Assembly: GCA_948146395.1 (NCBI GenBank)
Contig: OX411554.1
Location: forward strand, 43,475,869 to 43,539,868
Source of the DNA: Fragum whitleyi
Lineage: Eukaryota; Mollusca; Bivalvia; Cardiida; Cardiidae
DNA: 64,000 nt
Direction: 5' to 3'
Shown: one piece after another, positions 43,617 through 56,095 of the stretch
How positions within the stretch are numbered: the stretch's first letter is position 1
Layout of the letters: each line of letters starts with the position of its first letter
Translations under genes and position numbers: made by a program
The notes under the pieces: model-generated
Database searches by the model: none
Seen by the model: only the letters and a program-made list of their open reading frames with translations
What the model was told of the DNA's origin: nothing

Positions 43617-43895
43617 AAAAAAATCCACAATTTATCTCAAGGGTACGACAAATAGAGAGAGCTAGTGGTTCTACGATACAATATCTAACAGAGACTGTTG
43701 AAAATATTTCTTGTACAGAAATCTGGAACATACGGATTATTGATTGTCAAACGTGTCTTTCTCCCCCGCAATCCGGCTACAGGAAAGTTTTCCCCTGTGA
43801 ACATTTTACGTTAAATTGACGCAACCTTGCTCACGGATATCTCTCATTGTCTAGGGTAATAGTTAATTAAATGGAAATTATGGTGTATTAGAGCT
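43617..43895. repeat. Direct repeat Z2
   Basis: Same order of blocks as Z1 with small indels. Offset about 830 bp. LTR pair, tandem duplication with deletion, or two insertions of one repeat are all possible. Confidence 0.85.
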
Positions 43896-45923
43896 GGCAC
43901 ATACAGGAACGTAGGATTTTCGCATGACATACATGCGACATTTAAGTGTCTGCTTTAGTGCACCTTTGTGGTACTTAAAATACTATTGGCGAAATAGCCT
44001 ATTGGTGGACGTTTACGTTCACCAGCGTTACTACGTGAGAAAAAAATCCAGTCAGGTATAAAAAGCTTTCCAAAAAAATAATGTCCACTAATCTTCAAGT
44101 TACTCGTTTTAAAGACTTGTGTCCGACAGACGACAGTGCTTTTTGAAAATGGATACACGAACTCTATACAATTTGTAGAATATCTACATACGCCTTTTAA
44201 TTACAAAAAGCCTAGGCAATATCTACCCTCGCGTAGTGAACTTTCGTGCAAGAAGAAATGTGGACAAGGTAGTGATTCGCCTATCGTGTTTTATCGTGGT
44301 CTAAGGGAGACAAAAGCTTACTGGCTTTTTCATTGACTGGTTTCTGCCCCTAATACTACCACATAATTAGATTATACACATAGACGGTTTATAAAGCGTT
44401 GAACAGTTCATAGTTTTTTACTTTTACCACTTAAAACCCGTACCCTTCTGTCATAAAATCGGGCTGCATATTAGAACCCAGCGCCACCTGTGTGGTTGGA
44501 CTGTTACACGTGGTCAATATCAACAATACAATAGCCTTTTGCTTCGACGATTGAACCGGACTATCCGTTCTGTGAAAAGACGAAAGAAAACACGTAACAC
44601 GTTCGGCCTCTACCAGAATTCATTGCTATACACGTATATTTTAACATGGAATCTAAATTAAAGATTAGCAGAGTGTAAGTGCTATATAGGTATTTGGCGG
44701 AATTTCGTGTTTTTCATGAATTCAATTAAAAAAATCCAAATGTTGTTTCGTGTACATATAAGCTAGAGGTTCAAAAGGCTACTTATTTGGCGTGCGGTGT
44801 CATTGATCCTTATTGAAATCCGACAATTGACGTTTAGCTCAATTGAACGGTTTCCGACATTGTAAAAAAAAGAAGTGACAAGTAAAATTTCGTGGGAAAA
44901 GAGGAGAGAAGAATCCGAACAAGTAAAACAGTGCCTCTCATTTCAAATCTATTCATCCTGCGATATCGTTATTAACGATCTTCCTATGATGATCATAAAC
45001 CTTTGATAAATCAGTTGTTGTTACACAAATTTAACAATGATCAACGTTTAGCAATCTAAACCTCGTAAAGACAGCTACATCTGCGAGATATGATTTGTTT
45101 CTTATTGATATAGTTGTTTGGTGCTATTCGGTTGTGTAGAAACTACATTTAGGACATTTGCAATGCATATCTCGCATGGGTTCAATTGCACCATTTCTAT
45201 TATTATTACATGTCCTTGCAAATGCAAACATTATTCAAATTTAAATTACAGAATATATAATCTAAAATCTAGGGTCAAGCTTTAAATCAAACTTTACGCT
45301 AAATTTAGAGACACTGTCCTATTTCAATGGTATTTAACATCGCGTTTAGGTGTAAGCTTTCCCAAAACACTGGTCTAAAATAGTTTAAACTTCTGTTGTA
45401 ACTAAACGCAGAGAGAAACTTTACTCTTTCAGTATTGAAACCTCAATCCGTTTTTGGTGTGAACTTTCCCTTAAGACTAGTATACATTTTAGGTCTAAAC
45501 TTCTCTTTTACAGTAGATTTCAATAGGTTCCACCATTAGTATTATAGTCCGTTTGACTTCTACATGGATCAGCATTTTGCCGAAAATCTCAGAATCGAAT
45601 TAATGAAACGTAATTTTCCTTGATATATCATATTTCCATCTAATACCATAAAGACCTTTGTTTTAAGAATTTTTTACGTGAATAATGCTTTTGTTCGTCC
45701 GTCTTCACATTAATTCTCAGCCTTTCTTTTCTTGTGTATTAAATAAACGGAACCGCGAATTATCTATCCAAATATTGTTCTGATTTGCAAAGGGACCGAG
45801 TCAAAAGTCTATGATTTTAATTGAGTCGTTAAATAATACATGTGAGTATTTCTATAGAATTAATTTTGTCGAAGATCTTTACTTATTTAGGATATCAGAT
45901 CTGAGTGTCTTCTCTCTTTGTTC
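43896..45923. other. Two kilobases with almost no repeats
   Basis: Contains a diverged ~107-bp direct repeat (GGTGTAAGCTTTCCC near 45350; GGTGTGAACTTTCCC near 45457) and an inverted pair GCGAGATATG / CATATCTCGC near 45083 and 45164. Frames 43955-44158 and 44136-44336 have no recognised domain. Confidence 0.5.
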
Positions 45924-47434
45924 AACTATAGGCGCTTGAGCGCCTGATTCGCTCCACAGGCCTGAATATCCTGATGATGATTATTAGAGGATGATAGGGC
46001 TGTTCAAATGAGAATTAAATGAAATAATGATTGATTTTTTTTTTCAAGTAAATAAGTGATAATAAGCGTTTCATGCTGAAATATTTCTGCATAAAAACTC
46101 ATGATCAATGAATAACATTGAAAATTGACCTCTACCTGTTTCACACATATTTTTCATTTATTCAAAATACTTTTCAGCAGTCTGATGATGGGTCACCAAA
46201 GGATCATTCTAGTTAAATAAGGTTATAATCCAAATATAAAAAATCAACACAAACAGAATGTTATTACACAATATACTGGTACTTTGTCTGCAAAATTTTG
46301 CTCGTAGATCATTCCTCTTTTCATTAAACACTACTAAAAGCTTGTTACTTCACAATAATTGTTTGTCATCAAAACAAAATTCTAACTAATGGCAATAAGA
46401 AGTAAGATATTTAATCCAATATATTTTTTCTGCCCAATGCCTTAGTGAGCAGTCAACTCGACTCTTTCTACCACAATCGGAACCTCATGAGGTCAGAACA
46501 TCATTTTACACCACTTGTACTCTCTGTGCAGAGTCACCCTTCGTTCAACTAAACTAACCAATTCTCAGAGGGTATTATCAGGTTACTTATTTCAACTTAT
46601 GTTTCTATACATTTGGTTTTCAAAAATGGGTTTGTTCCTTCTAATCTATAATCTTCACACCTATTTAATTATATAAGTCTAGAAAAATTCATCATTTAGG
46701 TGATACCAAAAGGGTGATCAAATATTCACTTTATATATTAGAATGTCAATAAAAAAATATGCTGTTCATCTAATCAAAATATTTTTTCAGACTAATACAA
46801 TTTCACAGACATAATATTCCAAAGATATTTAATCCATCTGTTTAAACTTTCAGGGTAGTTTGTTTTACCCTATATTGGATAGTCCACAATATAACCTATC
46901 TTAAGTAATGATCTCTGCCCATAAAACACATATTTTTCATCTGATCACAATATGTTTTGTAGACTGATAAAGGATAACTATAGAATCCATCTGTTAGATT
47001 CTGCGAAAATGATTTTCAAAGTTTTCAATATATAACATATTGAGAAATGACACCCGCTCATAAAATACATATATTTCATCTGACCACAATGATTTTTGTA
47101 GGCTGATAGAGGGCCACTCAAGGATAATTAATGTGAAGATTGTTTTATATCCATTAATTAATTTTTGAGAAAAAGCCAAAGTTTTTGAGAAATTTCACCT
47201 ATTACCATATATGGAAATTAGCCACGCCTACTACAGCCATAATGTTCAACCAATTTAAAATCATTGAAGGAATCTGATTGAGGGTCACCCAAGGAACTTT
47301 CCTGTGAAATTAGTATGGAATCCATCCAGCACTTTACGAAGAGAAGATTTTTAAAGTAAATGTTTACGGAAGGACGGACGGACACCAAGCCATGACAAAA
47401 CCCCGCTGGCCTTTCGGCCAAAGGAGCTAAAAAC
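45924..47434 (+). mobile_element. Tandem-cored element H5
   Basis: Starts with the palindrome AGGCGCTTGAGCGCCT, then CGCTCCACAGGCC. Monomers near 46080-46210 and 46900-47300 (CATATTTTTCATCTGA, GGGTCACC). Ends GGACGGACGG, hairpin TGGCCTTTCGGCCA and AAGGAGCTAAAAA. The ~680 bp between monomer blocks is not recognisably repetitive. Confidence 0.65.
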
Positions 47435-49096
47435 TGTTTGACCAGATAATTGATAGTTGTTTTAACTATTCTGAGATGAGCCCCATATCCACATATTTGG
47501 ACCAATCAAAAAGCATTATTCAACGAAGTTGTTCGGATTTTCACGAACAAAAAAGGATAAGCAGGTGAGTAATAACGGTACAAATCGCGTGCTATTTAAG
47601 TTAAAGATGACATAAATGTCGATATGCTAATTAGCTATTCCAAATAATGAATAATTGAAATTTCTTTTGTCAAATGTTTAGTATTGTGAAACATTGTTGA
47701 CCAGTCGCTCATTTAATATTCCTGTTGACCTTTATTGATATTCGAAACCAACTTTATCATCTAGATGAAAAATCGCGAACACTACATTCAAATAACAAAA
47801 TATACCCTGTTGTGATAAATGACCATACATAGCTATAGGTGTAAGGTCAGGAACTTGCAAAGCAAAGGTCTGAAGATCGATTCTTTTTCTCGACTTATCT
47901 TTTTTTTTATACGATGTAATTTTTAATGGCTTTAATTCAAATCAATGTGTATAAAATCACGGCACAGTTTACTTAATTTTGTTCATCGTTCTGTATGGGT
48001 GATCCGTTTGAAATTCTGAATCAACAGTTCCTATTACTCCGTACCCTACGCACAACCGAAAATCTGTATTAAAATGTATTTCTTTAGTTATTATTAAAAG
48101 AAAAACACAGGATAATTTTTTCACAATCCTCAAAATAAAATAAAAAAATGTATAAAGAATTCCGTAGACAGAATTAACAGAATTAATGGTAAGCATTTTA
48201 GAGACAATAAAACTGTTCCTTTATTCAATAATAGAATTAAAGTTAAAACAATTTGGAAAATAATTACTGTATCCGACTGCGTGCGTATTCGAACTGGGCT
48301 GTCAGTTAAATAATTTTAATAGGCTAACGAATTAGAATACTGCTCTACGGACCAAATTATAATGATCGAAGTATTTTATATGATTTAAAAAAAATCTTTT
48401 GATAACCACTCGGGTATTAACGAAAGTTTACGAAAAATAATGAGGGACAGGTCAACAATGTTTAACAATATAAAACCACGTGTTTTACTATATGTTTACA
48501 TTTTCTTCCTACTAAACCGTCTCCATCACCCCTCGTGTTTAAGAGCGGAAAATGCAAAAATATTAGCATTAACTAAATAGACAACAACATTATTTTGAAA
48601 CCATTTTATATTTTAAAAATAATGAAATGGTATTTAGCTGAAATTAAGATTTTACCACTTGCAAATCCTTCATTCAAACGCATTTTTATGTAGTTGATGA
48701 AAAGGTTGATCCATATTGAAGTCAAACGGACTCTAAATTGAAGCGCAATCACAGGCTAGGATACCTGCATACTTGCTAACTTACAAGTTTTGAAGTTGGT
48801 TTTCTAATACATGTAATTATGCGATTTTGATTGTACGAGGTAACATCCTGGTTCTAAAACAATAACCTACGTTTTCTGTCTTCTTTTACATTTAGACGTT
48901 TTGCGAAGACTCAAAATCTGATGACATTGTAGTTAGCAACAATACACATTGGAGTGATAGAGAGTATACGTTGAGAAGAAAAGTAAACAATAATCGGTCA
49001 GCCCATTCTGGATCACATCTTTTTCCTTCTTCTTTAATACACCCATAATGAAGCAAGTTCCTTTTCATTCCACAATAAGTACAATTTTGAATTTAA
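47435..49096. other. Low-repeat stretch, no gene seen
   Basis: About 1.66 kb without recognised repeat or gene. The minus-strand frame 47969-48196 has no recognised content. Confidence 0.5.
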
Positions 49097-50815
49097 GAAG
49101 AGGACCATTAGCCCTAAAGCACCTACATGAGGTATTGTTTTCAAAGGTTGTCAAATGCGACCCCCTCCCCCCAAAAAAAAGAAAGAAAGAAAAAAAAATC
49201 AAAAAAATGAAAAAAAGATAAACAAATAATCACACACGACTAAAAGTGTTTTTACAAAGATCTGACCCAGTGGCCTGGCTCTAGATCCGATTTGATCCGG
49301 TTTTTGACTTGTCCATTCTAACTAGCTTTCAAGATATTTTGGACCAAATATGGCCTCGAGGGTGCAAACAATGTTTTTCTAAAATTTGACACAGTAACGA
49401 ATTTGATGACCCTACTTGATCCAATTTTAAACTCTTCAGGACATCATGAAGACAAATATGCTGACCAAGCTTCAAGACATTATTGACAAAAATATGGCAT
49501 CTAGAGTCGCACAGTGTTTTTTTTTTTTTTTTTTTTTTTTTTCTAAGATTTGGGTCAGTGACCTAGTTTTTACACCAACTTGACTAAATTTCGAACTAAT
49601 CCAAGATATCTAAAAGAAAGAATATTCTAACCAAGTTTCAAGACATCTAGCCAAAAATATTGCATCTAGAGTGCACACACGAGTTTTCCAAGATCTGACC
49701 TCACGACCTAGTTTTTTAACCTTAATTGACCTACTTACGAAGTCATCCGAGATGTCATATAGACACTCATTCTGGCCAAGTTTTGAGAGATTTGGGCAAG
49801 GTTTTTCTAGAATTTGATATGACCTAGCTGTTGACCCATGTGAACAAAAATCTAACTCGTCCGAAGGATGATAGAGACAAAAACTTTGACCATGTTTCAA
49901 GACATTTGGGCCAACATATGACCTCTAGAATGTGCTCAACGTTTTTCAATGATTTAATCCAGTGACCTTGTTTTTGACTCCACATTAACCAATTTCGAAT
50001 TAATCCGAGATATCATGAAGACAAGAATTTTGACCAAGTTTCAAGACATTGATTCAAAATGTGGCATCTAGGTTACACACAAAGTTCTTACATAATAAGA
50101 CCCCGTGACCTAGTTTTTTTTTACCCTACTCGACCAAATTTCGAACTCATCCAAGATGTAAATAGGCAAACATTCTGACGACATATCGAGAACTTAGAAC
50201 CAAATATATGGCGCATAGAGTGCACTCAAGTACACGCCAAGAACAAATGTCTACAACTTTTTTCCTAATATTTCGACTCTTGACCTCGTCTTTGACCCGA
50301 CTTGACTCATTTTCAAACTTGACCGAGAATTTATCACAGCTACCACCCTGGCCAAATTTCAAGTTGATTGAGCTAAAATTATGGCTTCTAGAGTGCCTAC
50401 AAGGTTTTTCTAATATTTGACCTCTTAACCCCCCTTTTTTTACAAAGCTTGACCCAATTTTAGAATTGACAGAGATATCTCCAAGGCAATCAGTCCGACC
50501 AAGTTTATTGGGCCAAAATATGGTTCCTAGAGTAATAACAAGGTTTTTCAAATATTTGACCTCTTGACTTCATTTTTGACCCTTTTCGACCCAATTTCGG
50601 AGTTGACCATAATTGTTTCATAGCTATCATTCTGACCAATTTTCAGGACCATGGCATCTAGAGTGTCTACAAGAATTTTCTAATATTTGACCTCTTGTCC
50701 TCGTTTTTACTCCACTTGACCCAATTTCGACGTTGGACGAGATTTTATCCAGAATATCATTCTTACCAATTTTTAGCTTGATTTTGCAGAATATATGGCT
50801 TCTTTTATTTCTACA
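49097..50815 (+). mobile_element. Tandem-cored element H9 with ~11 monomers
   Basis: Start GAGGACCATTAGCCCTAAAG with CACCTACATGAGG. About eleven monomers averaging ~143 bp (TTTGACCCAATTTCGA, CCAAGTTTCAAGACAT, CATCTAGAGTGC, GACCTAGTTTTTGACC). T28 run at about 49516. The 3' hairpin is missing. Minus-strand frames 49610-50551 lie on the array and are not genes. Confidence 0.75.
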
Positions 50816-51314
50816 AGGTAAAAATGCTGAACACGCACGACGCTTAACAAGTAGCTACAAAACCTTACCTTGCGCACTTCGTGGGCTATAAACGGTGTGA
50901 CGTTACACCAAAAGTTTATACGGTACTTATAATAGATAACGCTGTTAAGGTACAACACCGTTGGTGACAATTTATCTTGTTATCCCCTGTCGCACTGTGA
51001 CTAGTGAAAATTGGTAAGAAACTTGCCCGACTTGCTTGTAATTTTGAATCTGCTTTTACCTTAGACTAGAAAGTTCAAACATATATAACTTACACTTGTT
51101 CATATCTCTTTTGTAAAAGTCAAAATAGTGCAAAGATACTCAATAATATTGGTGGCAGCAAAGTTTCCCCCAATGTAGATGTAAAGTGCTGATTTATTCT
51201 TACAGTGTGTGAAGAATTCAATATTTCAGTCTTTGCTTAAATCGGACGTAACGACCATGCAAACTTGGATGGTCCAAGAAACAGCACAGTTTACGGCAAA
51301 CAAGCTCGACAAAT
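50816..51314. other. Intergenic, no feature seen
   Basis: A variant TGACGTTA near 50899. No repeat recognised. Confidence 0.45.
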
Positions 51315-51529
51315 GAGCTTGTGCTTGACATTTCCAACAATTTCGAATGTGCTCCAAATAAAGACTCTGGTCAGCCTGTGTATCCGCACAGTCTGATCAG
51401 GTTCTTCATCATGTGCTCTTTAGATAGGTAAGTTTCTTTAAGCAGTCGAACATCCTTATAATTGCATTGTGTGTCAACATTTATACCTCACACACATTTT
51501 AAATAGTTGGAAATGTCACACACAGGCTC
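51315..51529. mobile_element. TIR element N2
   Basis: GAGCTTGTGCTTGACATTTC and GAAATGTCACACACAGGCTC are inverted ends; interior AGACTCTGGTCAGCCTGTG and CGCACAGTCTGATCAGG. Confidence 0.8.
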
Positions 51530-51811
51530 AAATGTGTTTTATTAAAATACCTACCGCAAAAAGCATCTCTTGCGGGCTCCAACCTTCTGAATGGTGTCCG
51601 TTGTCGAATGGTAGGGTACGGTGTTTTTTTTTATCAAAAGGCCACGAGTTCTTTTTCTGAGAGAAGATAACATTCTTGGTTCTTTCTTTGACCCACAATC
51701 GTTCATTTTCCGGTAGTAGATTCGAGAGGGAATTATCTTAGTTCTAACAATTTCTATCACAATCGGAGTACAACAAGAGATTTTAGAAAAAAAACAACAT
51801 TTATATCCCAA

Positions 51812-52058
51812 AAGAGCAGGTCAATTGTATATTCTTTGTCAGTTAATAAGGGACAATTACTGAAAAAATATGATGAGTAGGGTAATGGTTCCTGTGCACT
51901 GCACTTCTACTCAATGAGATCTATCCACCTGTTTCGTTAATCTAGCTAGCATACATTTTGAAATATGCTCCGGACAAAGAAATGGTCTACGGACGGACGT
52001 ACGGACCAACCGACACGTGCAAAGCAATATATCCCTTCTTTGAAGAGGGCTTTATAAA
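51812..52058 (+). repeat. Repeat W1
   Basis: AGAGCAGGTCAATTGTATAT, CTTTGTCAGTTAA, CTATCCACCTGTT, ACGGACCAACCGACACGTGC and AAAGCAATATA recur in W2 (56386). Looks like the 3' part of a larger element. Confidence 0.7.
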
Positions 52059-52204
52059 GGAAAAATGTGGATTCAAACCAAGACGCAGAGGAGTAAACGC
52101 AGTTAATGTTTTAAATAGTTTTATGATGGTAATTTCCCTTCAATAGAGGATATAATATTCAAATATATTAATAATCTAAATAATGAAAAAGAACCATCTT
52201 TCAA

Positions 52205-52281
52205 GTAAGTGGACCCGAATAGTTCCGAAACGCCTTGGAAGTAATGAACTATATACTTCCGAAATGTTTACCACTACCTTA
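52205..52281. repeat. Palindrome B7, internally deleted
   Basis: TAAGTGGACCCGAATAGTTC and ACCACTACCTTAA are the B edges; the TTAACCGAGG centre is missing. Confidence 0.6.
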
Positions 52282-52487
52282 AATGCGTTGTTCGTGTTCA
52301 AGAAGGAGAGTGTCGGCTTCTTGATCAAGAGGTACTGAGTTCGATTATTTCGAGCGGTTATCGATTTTGATTCCTTTGCCCCCTTTTACGCTTGAGGATT
52401 GTTTCATTCTCAAAGAAAAATAATCGATTGGATAAATCTAAGTTGTAAGTATTTGAATCCGGTTCCGAATAGGTAAATAACAAAAGT

Positions 52488-52646
52488 TTAAGGTGGTGGA
52501 CCCGTAATAGTACCGCAACATTTTGGAACTCATTATCCTTCACAATGTTGACCGAGGTCTCCTATTGAAAATCATAAGGAAACGTTGGTTAACACTGCTT
52601 ACGTTCATTACTTCCGAGACGTTGCGGAACAATTACGGGTCTACTA
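52488..52646. mobile_element. Palindrome B8
   Basis: TTAAGGTGGTGGACCCGTAA to TTACGGGTCTACTA, with ACAATGTTGACCGAGG inside. Confidence 0.85.
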
Positions 52647-53465
52647 GACTGGTTAACCTGTCCCAATCTACGCTACCCTCCGATACTGGAGTGTCAAACG
52701 TGCAAGTAAAGTATGTATTCTGTCCGTGATAAGGTTCAGGTTCCAATATTTTCTAATGCAAAATCATTAAAATTGATATGTAATTGTAAGAAAATTTCTC
52801 TCAGTGTGCAAATACCGCTCAGTTTTCATAAGAAAAGAATTTGGATAATTAATCATCGATGTGCTACCAAAGCCGCGCAACTACAGTTTTATTCTAATTA
52901 AACTTGCGTGATTTTAGTGGCCCATCGAAAATATAATAAACTTGAAAAATCTGGGGAATCATTTTGATAAAATAGAGTTAAGAGAAAGAGAGAATTTGGA
53001 TATTTATCTTATACATGTTTCGGAAAGAAGGGAGCTCAGCTCTTTCAACGCTGAATATACATGACACACGATTCCAAGACCGCGGTCTCTTTCATCTTTA
53101 TTTTGAACTCGGGAATTTAACTGTAATTAACCCTTGATATTGTCTGCGTTATTATATCGTTTTGTACACGGCCTTTGTCGACACGCCACGCCCATGTGCA
53201 ATACGACCAATCAGAATCATCAATGCATTTTGGCCAATGAAATGAAAGGATACAATGGACCAATGATATCCATGCTAACATTAGGTTTTACCTGTCTCAA
53301 TATCGACAGATTGAGACAGGCTCGCCAGTCAACGGGTCTACTACCTAGAGGTAAAGGCATGAGAGGCAAATTACACCCCCGGAGCCCGTTTTACTAAATA
53401 TCTTACGAATTTTTTTTTGCGTAAGTCAAAAATTAATTTTGCTTCTACAGAAGTAATTAAATGTG
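52647..53465. other. Intergenic; hairpin and H-monomer scrap
   Basis: ACGCCACGCCCATGTGC with GACCAATCAGAATC (53183-53220) looks like a decayed H monomer. Hairpin CCTGTCTCAAT / ATTGAGACAGG at 53290-53320. The 87-codon frame 53134-53397 is not recognised. Confidence 0.45.
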
Positions 53466-53539
53466 GAATTCTGCCATGCATCATCTCATTGGAATCGTCT
53501 TCTGAAGACAATCCTAATGAGATACTGCAAGGCAGAATC
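53466..53539. repeat. Hairpin R5
   Basis: ATTCTGCCATGCATCATCTC then ATTGGAATCGTCTT; mirrored by AAGACAATCCTAATGAG and GCAAGGCAGAAT. Core matches R1, outer arms do not. Confidence 0.8.
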
Positions 53540-53679
53540 TAACAATAAATGAAAATACCAGGTACGATTTGTGATTTTGACCTACAATTATTTTTTTCGT
53601 AAAATGTTTAGTAAAACGGCCCCTGGAGCCCTTGTATGAGAAAGTACAAATACCGAGTTCATGACGCATTCAGGTTTGA

Positions 53680-53770
53680 GAACGTTTCGTAATTATACCC
53701 CGCTTTGCAGCCCTGGGGAGTACATGTGCAAATTGGAGTACCATTCTTTCAGACGTTTTATTGAGCGTTG
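53680..53770. repeat. Hairpin T3, decayed
   Basis: GAGAACGTTTCGTAATTATA, CCCCGCTTTGCAG then a weak complement, AGACGTTTT and TGTCAATCTGAAC. Confidence 0.55.
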
Positions 53771-53947
53771 TCAATCTGAACTTCTGATCACGATTCAGAT
53801 ATTTTGAAAAGACACTCACAAGGGGTAAATCATATTACGCATGAACGTTGGGATCGACAGTTTGAGAAAATAAAATACAATGTATACGTTGCTTGGTAAC
53901 CCAAACTTCTTAAGCAAGCTGAAAATAAGTCGTTATGGTCATCAAAG

Positions 53948-55519
53948 GTGACTAAATCAAAGCGCTTAAAGCGCTGAAGGCCTGGTTATTAAAGAAGCAA
54001 GGTGACATTTGAAGGCTTGCACTCAGATTTTTGCATCTTTTTTAGCAAGGCTTTTAAGGCGAGGGAAAAAAGGGTTCCATTTACCAATAGGGGTCGTAAG
54101 CCACATTTCGATCTCACTTCAAAGGAAAATTGTCGAACATTATGCTCACTATATAGCACTGAGTCTTCAAAAACAACTAATTCCCAAGGTAGAAATTACT
54201 ACGCTCGATACCGCTTTGCAGACACCCGCAACTGGCGTTTTTATAATTTTAGTTGAGTTGATTGGTTTGCTAGTAGTCAGTCAATTTATCCATTCGATCA
54301 TTCATTCTAACAATCGTAGAAATGTTGTTTTTCTAGGGGCACAAGCTCGACGGCTCTTTTTTTTACATTGAGTTGAATTCAAATAAGAAGTTGTATTTAC
54401 TCTTTGAGCACAAGCAATAAATAGAGTCAATTTCTCCCTTTCCCACAATACGGTCCACCCTATACTCATACCCCATTATTTTTTTTAATTTCTACCATAG
54501 ATCAAATATGATCCTAGGGTCTTGATATGAACAAACTTGGAAGAGGTCCACTAGATCGTGCTACATACCAAATATGTAAGCTGCCTGCCTTCTGGTTTCA
54601 GAGAAGAAGATTTTTGGCGATTTTCAATTTTTTATCTTTCGTGCTCAGAAGAGATAAAAGGGATGCGTCCAGGTAAAGCCCAAATATGACCACAGGGTCT
54701 TAATATGAACAAACCTGGTAGAGGCCCACTAGGCGATGCAACATACCAAATATGAAAGCCGTCTGCCATCTGGTTTGGGAGATTTTTTTAAGATTTGGCT
54801 CTTTGATTCTATGTAAAAAGGGTTGCGCCCGGGTGAAGCCCAAATTTGATCCTAGTGTCTTGATATGAACAAACTTGGTAGAGGTCCACTAGATCATGCT
54901 ACATACCAAATATGAAAGCTGTCTGCCATCTGGTTTTCAGAGAAGAAGATTTTGGCGATTTTCAAATTTTTACCCTTCGTGCTCAGAAGAGCTAAAAGGG
55001 ATGCGCCCAGGCAAAGCCCAAATATGACCCCATGGTCCTAATATAAACAAATTGTGGAGGCCCACTAGGTGATGCTACATACCAAATATGAAAGCTGTCA
55101 GCCATCTGGTTCCAGGGAAGAAGATTTTTTTTAAGATTTTCGCTCCTTGATTCTGGGTAAAAAGGGTTGCCCCCAGGTGGCACCCAAATATAACCCCAGG
55201 GTCTTGATATGTATAAACTTGGTAGAGGTCCATTAGATGATGTTTCATACCAAATATCAAAGCTGTCTGCCTTCTTGTTTCAGAGAAGAAGATTTTTGAA
55301 GATTTTCATATTTTCACCCTTTTCTTAAGGGTACAGGGAAAGTTAAGAGTGGATTTCATTTATTTGAACAAGTTTGGTAGAGCTTGACCCAAGGAATATT
55401 CCTGCCAAGTTTCATCAAGATTGGCCCCCTGGTTAAGGAGGAGAAGATGTTTAAAGAAATTATGGACGACTTACGCACAAAAGCTCACCTTGAGCAATTC
55501 GTGCTCAGGTGAGGTAAAA
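53948..55519 (+). mobile_element. Tandem-cored element H6
   Basis: Possible start palindrome AGCGCTTAAAGCGCT. From ~54500, five monomers of 160-183 bp (GATATGAACAAACTTGG, AGAGGTCCACTAG, ACATACCAAATATGAAAGC). Ends in hairpin GAGCAATTCGTGCTC and AGGTGAGGTAAAAA. Start assignment is uncertain; frames within (54002-55260) are not recognised. Confidence 0.6.
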
Positions 55520-56095
55520 ATGGGAACCTTGAGACTTTTCCTTTTTTAATGATGGGACACCTAAAATCTTTTATTTTTGAAAGATGGAGGCCTTGAAATT
55601 TTTAATTGATGGAAACCCTGATTTTTTTTTTCTTTTAATGGATGAGGGCTTTCAGGCTTTCCTTTGGAATGATGGGACCCTTTAGACTTTTACTTTTGAA
55701 TGATTGGGGCCTTGAGACTTTCTTTTTTGAAGGATTGGAACCTCGTGACTTTTACTTTTAAATGATGAGGACAATGAGAGTTTTTCTTTGTAATGATGGG
55801 ATCCTTTAGTTTTTTTGCTTTTTTTAAGGATTGGAATCTTGAAACATTTTCTTTGGAAAGCTGGGAGCCTCAAATCTTTAACCTTTGAATTATAGGGACA
55901 TCAAGACTTTACCTTTTGCAGGATGGGAACCTAGAAACTTGTTCTTTTGAATGATTGGGATCTCAAGACTTTTCCTTTTGCATGATTGGGATCTTGAGAT
56001 GTTGCCTTTTGGATGGAAGGGACCTCAGGACTTTTACTTTCAAATGACAGGGACCTAGACTTTTTCATTTGAATGACGGGGATATTGACCTTGAA
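55520..56095. repeat. Diverged 31-bp minisatellite, about 18 units
   Basis: Units follow the pattern GGGACCTTGAGACTTTT then CCTTTTGAATGAT with a mean spacing of 31 bp. As 31 is not a multiple of 3, the repetitive minus-strand frames (55682-56173) are not coding evidence. Confidence 0.85.

Noticed and set aside
50147..50551. 134-codon minus-strand frame
   Set aside because: Lies entirely on the monomers of tandem element H9; similar frames appear in other monomers.
49097..50815. Tandem gene family or satellite locus
   Set aside because: Monomers contain stops in all frames and the 5' end matches the H elements, so it is the core of one mobile element.
52290..52350. Another tRNA-like head (GAGTTCGATTA at about 52337)
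   Set aside because: A B-box-like word only; no convincing A box.
53207..53264. Three CCAAT boxes 26-27 bp apart with a nearby ACGCCCA, looking like an NF-Y promoter
   Set aside because: The first lies in a decayed H monomer whose consensus itself contains GGCCAATCAAAAT, so repeat ancestry explains it; no gene follows.
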